From Symbiodinium kawagutii (taxonomy: Eukaryota; Sar; Dinophyceae; Suessiales; Symbiodiniaceae): a DNA stretch of 64,000 bases. Below, piece by piece: positions 48,101 through 60,467 of this stretch (its first letter is position 1; each line of letters begins with the position of its first letter). Where the stretch lies: the NCBI GenBank assembly GCA_009767595.1, contig VSDK01024135.1, forward strand, positions 110,341 through 174,340, read 5' to 3'. The notes under the pieces are model-generated. The model searched no databases. It had not been told where the DNA came from and saw only the letters and a list, made by a program, of their open reading frames with translations. The position numbers and the translations under genes were made by a program.

Positions 48101-48937
48101 ATGAATTCACTCAGTGCTCATCTTCAACATCTTCTACAAGAACATTTGTTCACGACTGGTGATGGAATCGTAGCTATCCGCCGGGAACATCTTGGACATG
48201 TTTGGACGGCACTTACGCAAACGTATCCAACACCATCGTGGAAGCGGCTCTCGACTTTCTTGAAATCCACTGGTTCTCAGTTTGAAATGACTTTAGAACC
48301 ACATGATGTCGGATGCTCTCCTGACACCATCTACAAAGCTCATGTGGTAATGATGTTGTTGTTCGACTTTGGGATCAGAATTAGTGCTGATGATTTCAAC
48401 ACATATTTGAGATCATTGAAACCCACAAGTGAGACGGAAGATGCATTTGCAGCTCATTCACTTCAACCGGATGAAGGGATAGATTCTGGTGATATGGCAA
48501 GTGAAAGCAATCAACTTGATTCAATCAGCTTGGATCGCCAAGAAGAATCTCAAGTATCGTTTTCTGCACAATCTCAACATGAGGGGTGTTCAGCTTCCTC
48601 AAGTGCGGGTGGACGGGCGCTTTCCCGTGTAGATCGGATTTTGAGAAGTCGTTCATCTGGTGATTTCAGTCAACTATGTGATGCAGATGTTCCATACCTG
48701 GTAGGGTTACTGGATCAGAAGAACAATTCAATTGAACGTTTGCGGAACCAAAAAAGGGCGTTGCAACAACAAAACCGAAGGTTGGCATCAAAGGTTGAGC
48801 AGCTGGAGACTGATCTTCAGAAGCAAACTGACAAGAATAAGCAGAAGCACGATTTTGATGTACACCGTGTGAATGATGTGGAAGACAAAAAATTGAAATG
48901 GAGCTGGATGACACCAAGTGGATGCATCAACACGGCG
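48101..48937 (+). CDS. Large unknown protein, exon with coiled coil (transposon-like gene)
   Basis: Begins at ATG 48101 (MNSLSAHLQHLLQEHLF), preceded by a possible acceptor TTTCCAG. An N-terminal globular part (GHVWTALTQTYPTPSWKRL) is followed by a Ser-rich acidic linker. A coiled coil comes next (LVGLLDQKNNSIERLRNQKR, LASKVEQLETDLQKQTDKN), then KLKWSWMTPSGCINTA. The exon ends at 48937 with a GTATCT donor and joins in phase to 49192 (VRRNFSNISCADFG). From memory, this order (coiled coil, W.TP.G, RRN.SN) recurs in large repeated dinoflagellate proteins that look mobile-element derived; no catalytic family is assigned. Confidence 0.6.
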
Positions 48938-49191
48938 GTATCTTGATGTGGTTTATGTTTTTGTTTTAAATAGATAAATCATCAAATCATATTCTAATAT
49001 CACTTGCGATGTATATATGTGTTTTTGTAAACAAATGTAAACAACATTATTGCTTGTAGGTGTTTTTAGCACAATGGATTCAGAGTTTTCTGCTTGTGTG
49101 CCCGCTAGTGTTATACGTTTTCACATTGTAATGATGATTCAGACCAAATGTGTGCTTGATTGAAACTTTCCGGTTGCGTACCAGACCTCAG

Positions 49192-50700
49192 GTAAGAAGA
49201 AACTTTTCGAACATATCATGTGCAGATTTCGGCAAAACAATCTTGGACGACATATCGGCCAAGAGTGTCAGCCGGAGCGAGCAAAAGATGGGTGCTTGTT
49301 TGGTCGCATCATCGAATCTGTTCTATGAAAAGATGAAACACTGCTTGTTTGAGCACTCAAACATCGGGTTCTGCATCGCAGTTCATGCATTTCGCCAAGA
49401 TGCTACAAATGGCAAACGAAAAGTCTCGGCTATAGAAATAGAGACTATGTATGCTCATGGTATCACCGAATTGCAACCCTTGACCTATGATGATTTTCGA
49501 CGAACCAAGTTCATATCCGACATTGTTCCAGTTGGCGACGAATCTGGTCCAGGATGCGTTGGGGTGACTTTCAGAGGTTTCAGCTCTCAGGGATGTCCCA
49601 CATGGCGCGACCTTGATGAACTTTCTCAACGTGGGATCAGGAATCTTGATTTGAGAATACCATATGTATGTTTGTTTGTTGGAACAATTTGTTGGACTGT
49701 ACAGTTTTCAAACAAATGGTTGTGCCTTGACCACGTTCTTCATATTTTGAACTATATTTGTTTGTTCATTTTCTGTATTTGTCGGGAACGCATCTCGAAC
49801 TACAGGAAACGGGAGTTGATCGACCATGTTTACCTTGCAACCACAGATCGCGGTGCCAACGAAGTTTTGGGTCGTAAGATTTGTCTTTCTGAGACAGCAG
49901 CCATTGACAACTGTTTGTATTTGGATTGCGATTGCTTGGAGCACGCACCGCACTTGATTGTAGCCTCCAGTTTGCTTTTTGCAGATGAATTGCTGGAACT
50001 TTATGGGAAAGATTGGCGTTACTGGAAGTCCTTAGCAATTTTTGCAAACACAGCCAGAGAAGTAGCGGGTTCACTGTACATTTCCTATGCTGACAAGTTC
50101 GGATCATTGCCAGCTCGATCAGTCAAAACAATTTTTCCGAAACCTATGTCTCAGAGATGGAATCGGGTTTCTGAATTGGAGCAGCGAATGCTGCGTGCTG
50201 GATTTTACGAACTCGCTGTGTGCCTAGCAGATGTGCTCGTGAGCAAGTTCATTGATTCCTCTGAGTTGGATATATTAGCACAACACGTATCCGATGAACA
50301 CATACATTCTGGTTGGAAAGCATTGCAAAACATCAAAGATGCTGTGGTGGTGTTGAAGAGACACAATGACATCACAAAAGCAAAGACATTGTCAAAGATT
50401 GACAACAAAACTACGCCAAACAGCTTGGAGATCGAACAAACAAAGGCTTACACCATTTGTATGAGTAAGTGGAGGGGGCAAACACTGCGAACAGCTGCAG
50501 ATCATCTTTGGGGCAAAATGGTATTCGCAATGAACGCTACAAGAGAACCCATCATGCACTTGTCGTTTTTTTTGAAGAAATCATCGACCAGCAAGGGCGA
50601 CGAGTTTGGTTCTCTCGCAAAGTTGATCTTCGGAAAAGCGACTGCCATCCTTGCCGATTTCAACACACTTCTTCGAACCTTGTCATTGATATATGTGTAG
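49192..50700 (+). CDS. Large unknown protein, central exons (transposon-like gene)
   Basis: Continues the gene from 48937. The first part (KTILDDISAKSVSRSEQKMG, GFCIAVHAFRQDATNGKRK, CPTWRDLDELSQRGIRNLDL) ends near 49680. A short intron is carried in frame to about 49805, where the sequence turns hydrophobic and Cys-rich without coding character. The second part has RELIDHVYLATTDRGANEV, LYLDCDCLEHAPHLIVASSL, LFADELLELYGKDWRYWKSL and KTIFPKPMSQRWNRVSELEQ, and is open to a stop at 50700. The Asp/Cys/Glu/His cluster (DCDCLEHAPH) followed by a helical segment is reminiscent of an RNase-H-like transposase core, but no complete D-D-E triad can be shown. The true 3' splice site is uncertain: an alternative frame runs on past 50570. 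Confidence 0.55.
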   Translation, partial: VRRNFSNISCADFGKTILDDISAKSVSRSEQKMGACLVASSNLFYEKMKHCLFEHSNIGFCIAVHAFRQDATNGKRKVSAIEIETMYAHGITELQPLTYDDFRRTKFISDIVPVGDESGPGCVGVTFRGFSSQGCPTWRDLDELSQRGIRNLDLRIPYVCLFVGTICWTVQFSNKWLCLDHVLHILNYICLFIFCICRERISNYRKRELIDHVYLATTDRGANEVLGRKICLSETAAIDNCLYLDCDCLEHAPHLIVASSLLFADELLELYGKDWRYWKSLAIFANTAREVAGSLYISYADKFGSLPARSVKTIFPKPMSQRWNRVSELEQRMLRAGFYELAVCLADVLVSKFIDSSELDILAQHVSDEHIHSGWKALQNIKDAVVVLKRHNDITKAKTLSKIDNKTTPNSLEIEQTKAYTICMSKWRGQTLRTAADHLWGKMVFAMNATREPIMHLSFFLKKSSTSKGDEFGSLAKLIFGKATAILADFNTLLRTLSLIYV

Positions 50701-51054
50701 AGTTTGGGGTATTTACGTATGCAAAGATTATGCAAGAGAATTGCGCATGTGATGATACAGTTCGTCTTGATATGACGTGATCATGTATTCAGTGGTTGGA
50801 TATTCAGCAAATGATATTTGATTTTGGATTTATGATTTGACAAACATCATGTTCCACCTGATGCGCAGTACTTCAAGTAAAAAAAACACATAAAGAACAA
50901 AATGAATCAATATTCATATAGAATCACCATATGATTGTGCTATGGTAAATCATATATATACATAAATACATGTGGGGGTAGTGGTAGTCACTCATAATGA
51001 AACTGCAATGTTGACTGATAGTCGTGCTGGGTAATGTTGTGATGTCAACACAAG

Positions 51055-51772
51055 CCCTGCCATTCGGCTGCGAGGTGATACTCAAAAGTGGAGCACTATG
51101 TTGAAGGGTCTGCAGCAAAATGACGCAACCTTTTTGATTGCCGTTGTGTCCAGAATGCTTCTTCACAACGCATGTGGTTTGGAGAGACGAGTGATCAAAC
51201 CATTGTGTTCATGGCCTTTCAAACTGCTCTGGCTAGCTTACAAACCGATGAACGAAAAATGTGTCAAGAGAATAGCGGTGGCATCGGAACTGTTGAAAAC
51301 TGATGACAATCTTTTGGAAATCAACGCTCGGAAAATCAAAGCCAGATTCAGATCAGAGTTGGAATACATCAAAACCACTGGACGCATTCATCACCGCTTG
51401 TATTGGTTGTTCAGATCGGTCGCTCTGGTTTGGAAAGCGGATGTTCGAGAGAATGAAAGATTGAATAAGATGATCGGACTTCTGGATGAACGTTGCCCAC
51501 AGATTGGGATGGATTTGAAATCATCCAGGGTATCAATCAAGTACAAATTGGGCGCAGCATGCACAGGGGTTGACAGGGTAGGAAAATGGAGTTCTATCAG
51601 GCCCAAGGTTGAACAACTGCGTGATGAATGCTTGGAAGCATGGCAAGACATTGCGGATGTGATGTCCAATCCGTTGCGATGGTCCCCAACCACTAGGCCA
51701 TCGTCAACGAAAACATCAGCTGAAGTGAATGCGGAGTTTCGCAAACTCAAGCCGGATGCATGTACAAATTGA
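51055..51772 (+). CDS. Large unknown protein, continuing exon
   Basis: After an AG at 51053-51054 the frame reads through GDTQKWSTMLKGLQQ to an all-helical region (RRVIKPLCSWPFKLLWLAYK, KRIAVASELLKTDDNLLEIN, NERLNKMIGLLDERCPQIGM). The stop is at 51770-51772, and a donor probably precedes it. The helical character and spacing suggest it is part of the same protein as 48101-50700. No family is recognised. Confidence 0.5.
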
Positions 51773-51908
51773 AACAATCAAGTATTTGTAGATTTATAGA
51801 TTTTTTTTTGGTGTGCTTGTAGTTTTGGGGTTGTTTGGGTGTTCGAACACAACCACCTGAATTACTATTTGTTTTAGTATGTTGAATTCACTTATTGGTT
51901 GATTGTAG

Positions 51909-53021
51909 CAAGACTCAAATGTATCTAAGGAATTCAACACCTTGACAACGCAGCATGCGTGGGCTGCATCATACAACATGGTGGCGCACAGGAAGTTAGC
52001 GGCCATGCAGATGAATCCTTCATTGACGAAGACTCCATATCAGCAGCTTTCGGCGTCTCTATGTCCTATTGCTATTTGTTTCCGGTCTCAAAATAATGCT
52101 GACACTGCTGGTTCTAAGCCAACTATCCGGAGTGCTTGGGTTTCTGCAGGGCTTGTCCGAAAACGACATATTATGTGTCCTGCCAAGTTACAGAAGGCAG
52201 AGTTGAGCTGGGATAGCCTTTGCAACTGTCGGACATTGTTGAGCGTAATCAAAGATCAGTATTCCTACATCAAGTCTGGAAACACTGTGCAACTGATGCG
52301 GTTGTTTTTGGGGTCCATTGGCAACCTTGATGGTCGTGTAGATGTGGCTAGGGTGAAGACATTCGAGCTGATCATGGAGCTACAGAAACCTTCACCAAAC
52401 TTTCTGAAAAAATTGAAACAGCCACAGCTGTCGTCGTCAGGGCCCAATGATGAAAACCATGACGGACAGCAGCCTTTACATGACAATGATGACAATCAGG
52501 AACGCGGTTTGAACATGTTGGCGGAAGATGCGGAGATCAATGGTGATGATGATGAAACAAAATCAAATTGTGAAGTCATGGAAGATGATGAAAATGAATC
52601 TGAAGAGACAGAATTTTTAAACTATATACACTCTGGAATCGAAAAGGCCTTTGCTGAAGTTGATGTGCATGATGATCAGGAAATCGAAGAATCATTTGAA
52701 AACCAAAAATCATCAGGATCAACTTCTGTTGCAGATGAGTACGAGAAGAATGTAGCGCATGCTGCTATCAATCAGGGAGCATGCAACATTGATTTGCCGA
52801 AACACCAACAAGGTATTCAACTTTTGCAGGAAATATCTGGTTTGGACATCGTAGATGCTGCCATTGAAACTGCGTTTGCAACAACCGTGGGTGCTGACGC
52901 CATTGGAACCGATGACCTTGACAAATCTGACACCGCAGGACACCGTGGAATTTACTGTTGGGATTGCTTAAAGGTCGCACAGTCGCACATCAGCAAGTTT
53001 CTACAATCGTCAAAAGGCTAA
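51909..53021 (+). CDS. Large unknown protein, exon with acidic region
   Basis: Opens after GATTGTAG with QDSNVSKEFNTLTTQHAWAA and a basic section (AHRKLAAMQMNPS). A helical part follows (SVIKDQYSYIKSGNTVQLMR, VARVKTFELIMELQKPSPNF). A long Asp/Glu/Asn-rich stretch then runs from about 52440 to 52720. The C-terminal part (IDLPKHQQGIQLLQEISGLD, YCWDCLKVAQSHISKF) has a CxxC-like pair (CWDC) and stops at 53021. In phase with the preceding exon's expected position. Acidic low-complexity regions like this are common in chromatin-associated and mobile-element proteins. Confidence 0.5.
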   Translation, partial: QDSNVSKEFNTLTTQHAWAASYNMVAHRKLAAMQMNPSLTKTPYQQLSASLCPIAICFRSQNNADTAGSKPTIRSAWVSAGLVRKRHIMCPAKLQKAELSWDSLCNCRTLLSVIKDQYSYIKSGNTVQLMRLFLGSIGNLDGRVDVARVKTFELIMELQKPSPNFLKKLKQPQLSSSGPNDENHDGQQPLHDNDDNQERGLNMLAEDAEINGDDDETKSNCEVMEDDENESEETEFLNYIHSGIEKAFAEVDVHDDQEIEESFENQKSSGSTSVADEYEKNVAHAAINQGACNIDLPKHQQGIQLLQEISGLDIVDAAIETAFATTVGADAIGTDDLDKSDTAGHRGIYCWDCLKVAQSHISKFLQSSKG

Positions 53022-53482
53022 TCTCAAAAGGTCTAACAAAGAAATAGTAGCCGTAACAACGTAGCTTTGGATTGAGATGTATTGAGTGCAGCTTCGCAAA
53101 CGTCAAAACCAGATATGTCAAAGACAACTGCATTTGATTCAGTTCCAACCAAACATATTTCTATGGCTGATAACTAATGATGTATCTATTTGGGAGATAT
53201 GATATGTGTTTATCTTTTTTGTTGGAAACGCTACCATATTTTAGATTTGCTTCATTCATTTATCTAGTACATATGCTATTGCTGCATCAGAGAAACATTA
53301 TGTGACACATGGAGTGGCAATGTAGAGGTTTATGTGCATGATTCATGATTCTTTTCTGGGATTGATCCAACTTATCTTTACTATATTGTTGTCCCGTCGC
53401 TTTGTGTCAATTGCGTCACATTCCAGTCCAGCTCTGCCAGCTTTGCGTTGCGTTTTCATGGGGCTTGCCTCATTGATGTCAG

Positions 53483-54678
53483 GACAGCAGGACATCGAGT
53501 TTGCTTCATTCGATGAAGAGGCTCAGATCGAGCAGGGCTATCACCCTGCGGAGGAATGGGCTCTTGCGTGTGCAGAAGGTGTCAGATTGTTGCTATCGCA
53601 GAGAGAACATGATGGTCCACATGGTGACGTCGCAGGAGTTTCATTGGTGAGTTTCAGAAACCAGATCACAGACAATTGCAAGTGTGTCGAATTTGTTCAG
53701 TGGTCAACTGATGTGCCTGGGAGTGCTGGTCGGGTTGTGCAACTGGATGAATCGAACCACATCAAACCACTTGTTTGCGTTGGGGCCAAACGATCACCTT
53801 TGGATCTGAGCCAAATGGATATGCATATCATTTGGAGAGACACTGGTGCTAAGCATATCAGAGCATCATGGAAAAGAAATCAGCATCAATCCCAAGTGCC
53901 AGACCACTTGATTCGCTTGAGGGACATGTGGAGGATTGCAGATGGGTCTCAACAAAGTGAATCCGATGATAAATGCTTTCTGTGTAGCAGCATTCGTACC
54001 AATCAACTTCCAGTGGAAACAGCCGGACGATGCTGTGTGTGTCTTTTGGCAATGCATGCAGCATGTGCCAAGAAAATGCTCTTAAATTCACAGCATGGTT
54101 CATCATCGGCCTCTTCGTCAGTTGGAGGGACAAATATCATGCTTTTGCCGACTTTGCCAACTTCACAGTCAGTCAGAGACCTTCCGGCCGTGTTCACCAA
54201 TTCCTCCAGGCCGGTTCTGTCGGCCTTCGTTATCGGTTTCCAATAAAAGTATCCCAAAATCACTGGGGTTGCAGGCCATCAATAAAATGCATTCAGGTTG
54301 ATGAGACAGTTTCAATCTCATTGCGATAATTCAATGAATCCGAAGACTGTTAGAATCACTATTTCAGTGGAGTGATACATACAGTTAATCCAATTTTATT
54401 AGTTAGTTTTTCGTGATCTCTCAGTCCATGTAACCATGTAAACATGTTATTCATGTTGTCGCTAAATTGTTTTTTTCGGTCAGATGCTTCGCACTGTCTT
54501 CTTGCCTCACACGTGTTCAAAATGGAAGCAACCGTATTCAGCCGTTTGTTGTTGAGGATATGCTGCCTATGCAAAGAATGGCTTTCTTTCAGAAGCACTA
54601 CTCAGAATGCTGTGATGGTCTCAGAAATGCAGCCTCAGGCAGAGGATTGACCAATGATGTTTTAGAATTTGATTTTAG
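53483..54678 (+). CDS. Large unknown protein, exons with a Cys/His cluster
   Basis: Exon 53483-54209 joins 54484-54678 in phase through a GC donor (CCAG|GCCGGT), giving TNSSR then CFALSSCLTRVQ. The first exon has an acidic start (DIEFASFDEEAQIEQGYHPA), then LSQMDMHIIWRDTGAKHIRA. A metal-binding-like cluster follows, with CFLC, then 20 or so residues, then CCVCLLAMHAAC. That spacing resembles half of a RING/PHD-type treble clef, and the second half is not obvious. The second exon is helical (PFVVEDMLPMQRMAFFQKHY) and ends at a GTATTC donor. Probably the C-terminal part of the 48101 gene. Confidence 0.5.
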
Positions 54679-56559
54679 GTATTCTTGTCACTTGATTGCT
54701 TATTGATCGGTTGGCTGATGAATCTAACAAGCCACAAACAAACCACACACACACACGTAAGGTATCAATGAGTTTGGTTTTAGTATACTAAGTATATGCA
54801 ACAGTTGTGCCCTGTGACAACCAAGCAGCTTAGATTCTTAAACACTGTCAAGCTTGATATCGTTCAAACCTTACACCATAGTAACTTACAATACTATCCA
54901 ACACATTTTAGGTTTGGGGAGGTAGTAAAATTGCAAATCCTGCAAACTAAGCAACATAACTTCTTGGAATCAAAATCGAACCAACACATCAGTGCAAATC
55001 ATATGATCAGTGTGATCACGTGGAAGAGTTCTTGGTCAAACAAATACGAAGCCATAAATCGAAGCCATCATGTATCCTATATCATATATATTGCAATGTT
55101 GGTTTGGTAATTGTGTACACCAACCACGCATCATCACAACAAACAATCCTCATCGGATTCGATGTCAGCCCAGTGGCAGTGTTGCGCCATTTGCGATCAT
55201 GCTGTAAGTATTTATACTATTTCTGAAGAATATTATATTTGTGTTTATCATCACTATGATTGTTTTGGAACTGTCCTGACCATGAACACTGTTGGTAGTT
55301 GCCATCAGCGTTTCAATTTCAATGATTTCAAAGCAAATTAAAGGAAGCGCAACACAACACCACATGTATATGTAACCTTGTGTTTGATTTGATGGTCACA
55401 GGGTACCACATGTTTCCGTATCATCACGCATCATTATCTAATTGTCATCAACAATCCTCACTATGTGCATCACGGTCATTATCGCTGTGAAGGTGTCACA
55501 TTCAATATCAGTGATTTAGGTTGAAGCTATGAATATACGAATGAAATTGCCTACACAATGATCCTATGAAATCGCCAACACAATAAAGCTATGTAGCACA
55601 CTATCAGCAAGGCAAATCCAATGATGAACAAAGCAAGTATTCGTCATCCAAAATGCAACATTAGCGTGATCGGGACGATTTCTGATTGCTCTTGAAATTC
55701 GATACTTATCTGAGTCATGTGTCCTGTGCCATCGAGAATATATGATAGGCTTTTACATTTATGATATGTGTGGACATGTATCTTTGCTGCCTGCTGTACA
55801 AATACACATATACAAGATATTTATATATATATATGTACGCACGTTGACCATTGAAAAAACTGATGCTATTGTACTACTGTTGTTTTTGTTTTCTGTTGGA
55901 ATTTTGCTTCCATATGCGATGCACGTCAACCTTAATGACCGATAATCTCAGGTAGTTCAAATAGTGTTCAAGGAAATCATTCAGCACTCGCATTCAAAAA
56001 TGAACATTGTAACATCAACTTCAACATTTCAATGCAAATTGTTGATTCAACCCAATATCATTATCACCGATGATTACCATCACAAACCATTTGGAAAATG
56101 TCAAGGTGCCGGCAGCCCGTTCAGTTCAGTACCCGCCATGTGATGCTCAGGCTTAGCGCTTCCAACAAAAGACCGAAGAGGAAAGGAGGCGCAATCGATC
56201 GGACTCCTGGTGATTGATCATCATCTACCTATACATTCCAAGATACATATGTACATTCAATTATCACAGACATGGTTCACAACATCGACGTGTAGATGTG
56301 ACAATATGATGTTCTCATGTTCTCCGCATGATGGACAACATAACAATAACAATTACACTATCGCTTTTGTTTGCTGCAACCTGCCCAAGAGACTGTTGAC
56401 TGTCAAAGCGTTCAAAGTCTACGTACTTTGCTTTTTGACCGCAAAGTTTGTTCACCCAAAGCTCATATTTATCCTGTGTTCATTTAAGTTAAAAAGGTTT
56501 GTTACAAACACACGCTCCACATGCTGTAAGTGTGCATATTGTTGCCATTGCGATTGCAG
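54679..56559. other. Long intron or spacer, weak exon candidates only
   Basis: AT-rich DNA. One small candidate ends at a strong GTAAGT donor at about 55203 (QWQCCAICDHA, a CxxC motif) but its phase does not fit the preceding exon. Otherwise nothing supported. Confidence 0.35.
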
Positions 56560-56718
56560 GTGCAAATGGAAACAATCGATCTTGCACAGGCACAGGGCTC
56601 AGCAACGTGTTTGATTGCTCATTTTACTTCGAACCGCTGTGAACTGTGGACTGTGAAAAGAGCTTGTGATATCAAAGACTCATTCACCTACGAGATGTTT
56701 CGCAATCACAATCACTAG
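56560..56718 (+). CDS. Candidate last exon of the large unknown gene
   Basis: After GATTGCAG the frame reads VQMETIDLAQAQGSATCLIA, then FTSNRCELWTVKRACDIKDS, and ends at TAG 56718. Ordinary composition in AT-rich flanks. It is the last coding-like segment before a new possible gene at 56971, so it is a reasonable terminal exon. The link is inferred from position only. Confidence 0.4.
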   Translation: MQMETIDLAQAQGSATCLIAHFTSNRCELWTVKRACDIKDSFTYEMFRNHNH

Positions 56719-56970
56719 TGATTACTTATATTCTATTCAACGTGCTGGACAGTGTGTGAAGAGATATCACGTTAGTTAAAGACGAACACAGACAAAGCCT
56801 TGAATCAATCATTACGTTCATGATAGATTAGTCAGCCAGAGATTGCGTACATGACAAATTGTCAGGTTATCATCAAACATTCTTTCGGCTTGTCAGCCTT
56901 TTTGGCTGCAGCATAGTCTAACTTGCTGTCCGTGCCGGTGCGTGTGACCACATTCTTTCTGGGTCGCAGT

Positions 56971-57625
56971 GTCAGTGTCAGATTCAACGTGCCTGCCTGA
57001 TACACCTATGATGCCTGGAAGCCGTCCTGTGTTGGAAAAGCTAGCGCAAGATTTGATCGGATTGATGACACGTCCAAATGGTGCAGCGGCTTCAGGAATC
57101 TCAGTCTCAGTGAGTGGTGGTCATCAACAGTCTTCATTGATTGGCTTGGTGAACAACGACTGCATTGTCATTTCGGAGGGTGCTTCTTTGCATATGAATG
57201 TCAACGTTAATTTCAATGGTCCTGCGTCAGGTCTGTCAGGCCCCAATCATACTCACATGGATGTTGATGGCGACAATGATGAGTCCGATGATCATGCAGA
57301 TCAATCATATTCACCATCCATAGAGGACATGCAGGAGATTGAAGATGCTCATGGTCATGATGATGATGACAATGACGGTGAGCATGCTACTAGCGTTGAG
57401 AAGCCAAAGAAGTCAAAGAAGTCAAAGAAGATGAAGAAAGCCAAGAAAGACAAGACCGGCAAAGACATCAGAGCCAAGAAGAAGAAGAATGAATACAACG
57501 ATGTGGCCTGTGCAGTGATGGAGATGATGCAGAATCAGGATCCAGCACTTTATCGACCAGATGAACAGCCTGTTTCCACGGTTTGCAACAATGAGGGTGA
57601 GGGTGCCAACCGAGCAGGATCATAG
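56971..57625 (+). CDS. Acidic then lysine-rich protein or exon, hypothetical
   Basis: Open after a GGTCGCAG acceptor. The first ATG codons are at about 57009 (MMPGSRPVLEKLAQDLIGLM). A Ser/Gly-rich and hydrophobic middle follows (HQQSSLIGLVNNDCIVISEG). Next is a strongly acidic stretch with His (DVDGDNDESDDHAD, HGHDDDDNDGEHA), then a lysine block (KPKKSKKSKKMKKAKKDKTG) that could be a nuclear-localisation or nucleic-acid-binding tail. Stop at 57625. No family is recognised. It lies between the large unknown gene and the methyltransferase and shares their AT-rich composition. Confidence 0.5.
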
Positions 57626-60467
57626 ACTCATAGACTAGCTGATTTACTTATGTTTGTTGCAGCTTTGTGCGCAACAGAAAGTTCCCAAAGTGGCCAAATT
57701 GGTGTAAGATCAATTTGCAAAGTTCAAGCCTGTAAACGATTTGATTCTTCGATCGTTTCTTGTTAGTACAGTACAGCCTGTACAGCAGTAGTTCTACATG
57801 GCACTGGCGCTGGGTCTATTCTATGATCACTATTTGCAGGTATTTCGCAATTGTTTATTCACATCTTAGATTCTATAAAGAAAAGTGCAATCAAAAGGGT
57901 GTTGGTTCTACGTCTGAATGTCTTGTCATCATTATACATTGAGTTTCAGTCTGAACACGAAGAAACACTGAGCAGCCGTGCTAGGCAAAGTCTAATGCCT
58001 TTTGGGGGTTTGTTGGCGAACGATGCTTTGCACTTTAAACGGTATGCTGTCAGTTGAAAAAAGAATACAGTGACATGGTGGGAGATCGAAGCTGCTTGTG
58101 ACTGTACGTGGTAACATATATCATTATTTGTTTTCAAGTCTTGAAGTGGTGTTTGTGTGTGTGAGTGTTTGACAGCCAGGTGTCTTTGAGATTGCCGCAG
58201 TCAGAGGCCGGGTTCTTGTGGAATTGCATCAATTTATGATCGGAGAATGTTAGATGAATCCAAAACTCAGTTTGATGACATGATGTTACGATAGGTTGTA
58301 ATTCTGAGACCAATGCTACTATGAGATATGATGAGTACATGCAGCAGTTTCATGCATTGATATGTTCAATGTTCAAGTAATATGTTTGATGTGGCAGTTC
58401 GAACCATGCACGCAGGTTGGTGAACATTGTCTGCGACACTTTGGGTGTGAGCAGCGCCCTTCTTGAGGACCGCCTGAAAAACATTTGTAGATGCAGGGCA
58501 TGGGACATAGAAAAGTGTGTCAGCAACTAGTATTTTGCACTGCATGATTGCTACTGTAAAACAAACAACGCACACATACACTCACTTCTCTAGTTGTCTA
58601 GTAGGCAACCGTGACAGCCTTGCACAATGGCAAACCGACACACAGACAAACACCTGATGATGTGGAAGGAGTGGAAATGCTACCTACAGCGGTGCCAGAA
58701 TTCACGAACTATTCCTGTCCTAGTCTCAGGTGAACATTCGACCATTCGACCAGTGGTAGCTGCTACTCAACATGAAATGTTGGATGTTTAACTTTTGGAC
58801 TTTGGAGATCTTTGGAGTGAAATTATGAATGTGGTCCATTTTGTGCTATCACACGTTACACATGTGTTCAAAACATCAAGAAGATAAATTAAAGTTGTCC
58901 GTGGTGACGTGGCGATTGACAATGTGGGTTGGTCTGGAAACATCTGTTCATGGCCAAGGTAGACTTTTTCGATTGGTCGAGGCCTCAACACACCTCAGGA
59001 TTGATGTCGAGAATGCAAACTACTCCTAGCTAGCTATTATTGAAGAAATCCTCAGCCTGATACGGTTCCAGTTCACCACATTGTTCTGACAACAACATAT
59101 GGCGCGGCTTGTGTTCACATGCAAAATGAATGCTTTTGAGTATATGGAATAAGTCCTTAATAATTAACAATACCAAGGCTTCCAACCATTGAGAGGAGAT
59201 GGTGTTGAGTAACTTAGGCTCACCAAACGGTATCTCCATTTCTCTTGGTCAGAATTGTTTAGAGGCTTAGTAGCTAAACAAAACACATTGTTCATTGTAG
59301 ATCATAAGGGCTATTGCTGCCTGCGTTCTTGATTCAGATGAAATGTAAATAAACATATAACATATCGTGACTTCGGTAACCATACGCTTCAACCCCAACC
59401 ATATCATGAAGAACATCATGTGACTCATGTACTTCATTAGTTATTGATTTGTGTCAACTACCTATATGAATTTGGAAAAAATAGAAAGACTTAAACATAG
59501 CTGATATGAAGCACATATATATATATATATATATTATTAGTATACTTAATGAGATGCGTACACAAGGGTTTTACATGTTACTCTATGGTATTTGTATAAC
59601 AACTGCAGTCCTATTAGGCTGTCAAATCACTCACAACTCACAACTTCATGAAGATGTATATTAACGAGTTAATGATAGTGGTTGTTCTTCGAGTACAGAC
59701 GGCAAACCCAACACAACACAGGTTTAAGATATATGACTAGGGAATTGAAACTCGTTGATCGGTATGCTTATTCTTCGCACATGAGCCTGACCATGATATA
59801 CTGAGGCCACGATTGGATTCGATTGCTTTCACTCATGTGGAGGAGCCATGGCCTAAAATATGAAGGTTGTCCCAGGGTTCAGTGTTTTTTTTTGTAGTAG
59901 GTTCAAATACATACATATAGATTCAAATATTTATAGTAGTCACAGTAGTTACATATTGGGGATGTTTAGACAAGGGGTGTCGGAGTGACTAATGTGTTGG
60001 GAGATTGATGTCGTTTGATGATATGATATGGGAGACAATGAAGGAGTCAAGCACCAGCTGTTTTAGGGTGATTGTCATAATGATGCATATTATAGCTTTT
60101 CAGCATCATATAGTCAATGGCTGGCTTTGCAAGTGGCAAGTACTTCCAAGACATGTATGCAAAGTTGACATCATAATCAACTGCTTACTTTCAGTCAAGT
60201 GGGTTTCTTCTGTACACGCAACCAAGAAAACAATCAAAAGCAACAATCTGAAAATCTAAATGTATTAAATGAGGTTTGGGTGATGTATAAAAGGATTACC
60301 AACCATGCTGGAGGTTTCACAGCTGGAAAACAATACTGCATCGTGATGCATTGATCGGTGCATAAATCAACAACGTTATTAAGTCAGTGACAAAGAAATT
60401 GTTTGCAAAATCATTGCTCAGGAGACTGTGGCATCATGTCACCTGTGTGGTGTGTGGGCTCTCAGCG
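57626..60467. other. AT-rich intergenic region
   Basis: No gene supported. Only short frames occur, with a TA-rich microsatellite at 59513-59534. It could hold 5' regulatory DNA of the methyltransferase gene, but no specific element is recognised. Confidence 0.5.
59513..59534. repeat. AT dinucleotide repeat
   Basis: About eleven AT units in a row in AT-rich spacer DNA. Confidence 0.9.

Noticed and set aside
49666-49805. Apparent membrane segment within the large unknown protein (Cys/Leu/Phe-rich)
   Set aside because: It is bounded by GT-type and AG sites and is T-rich; best read as an intron that happens to stay in frame.
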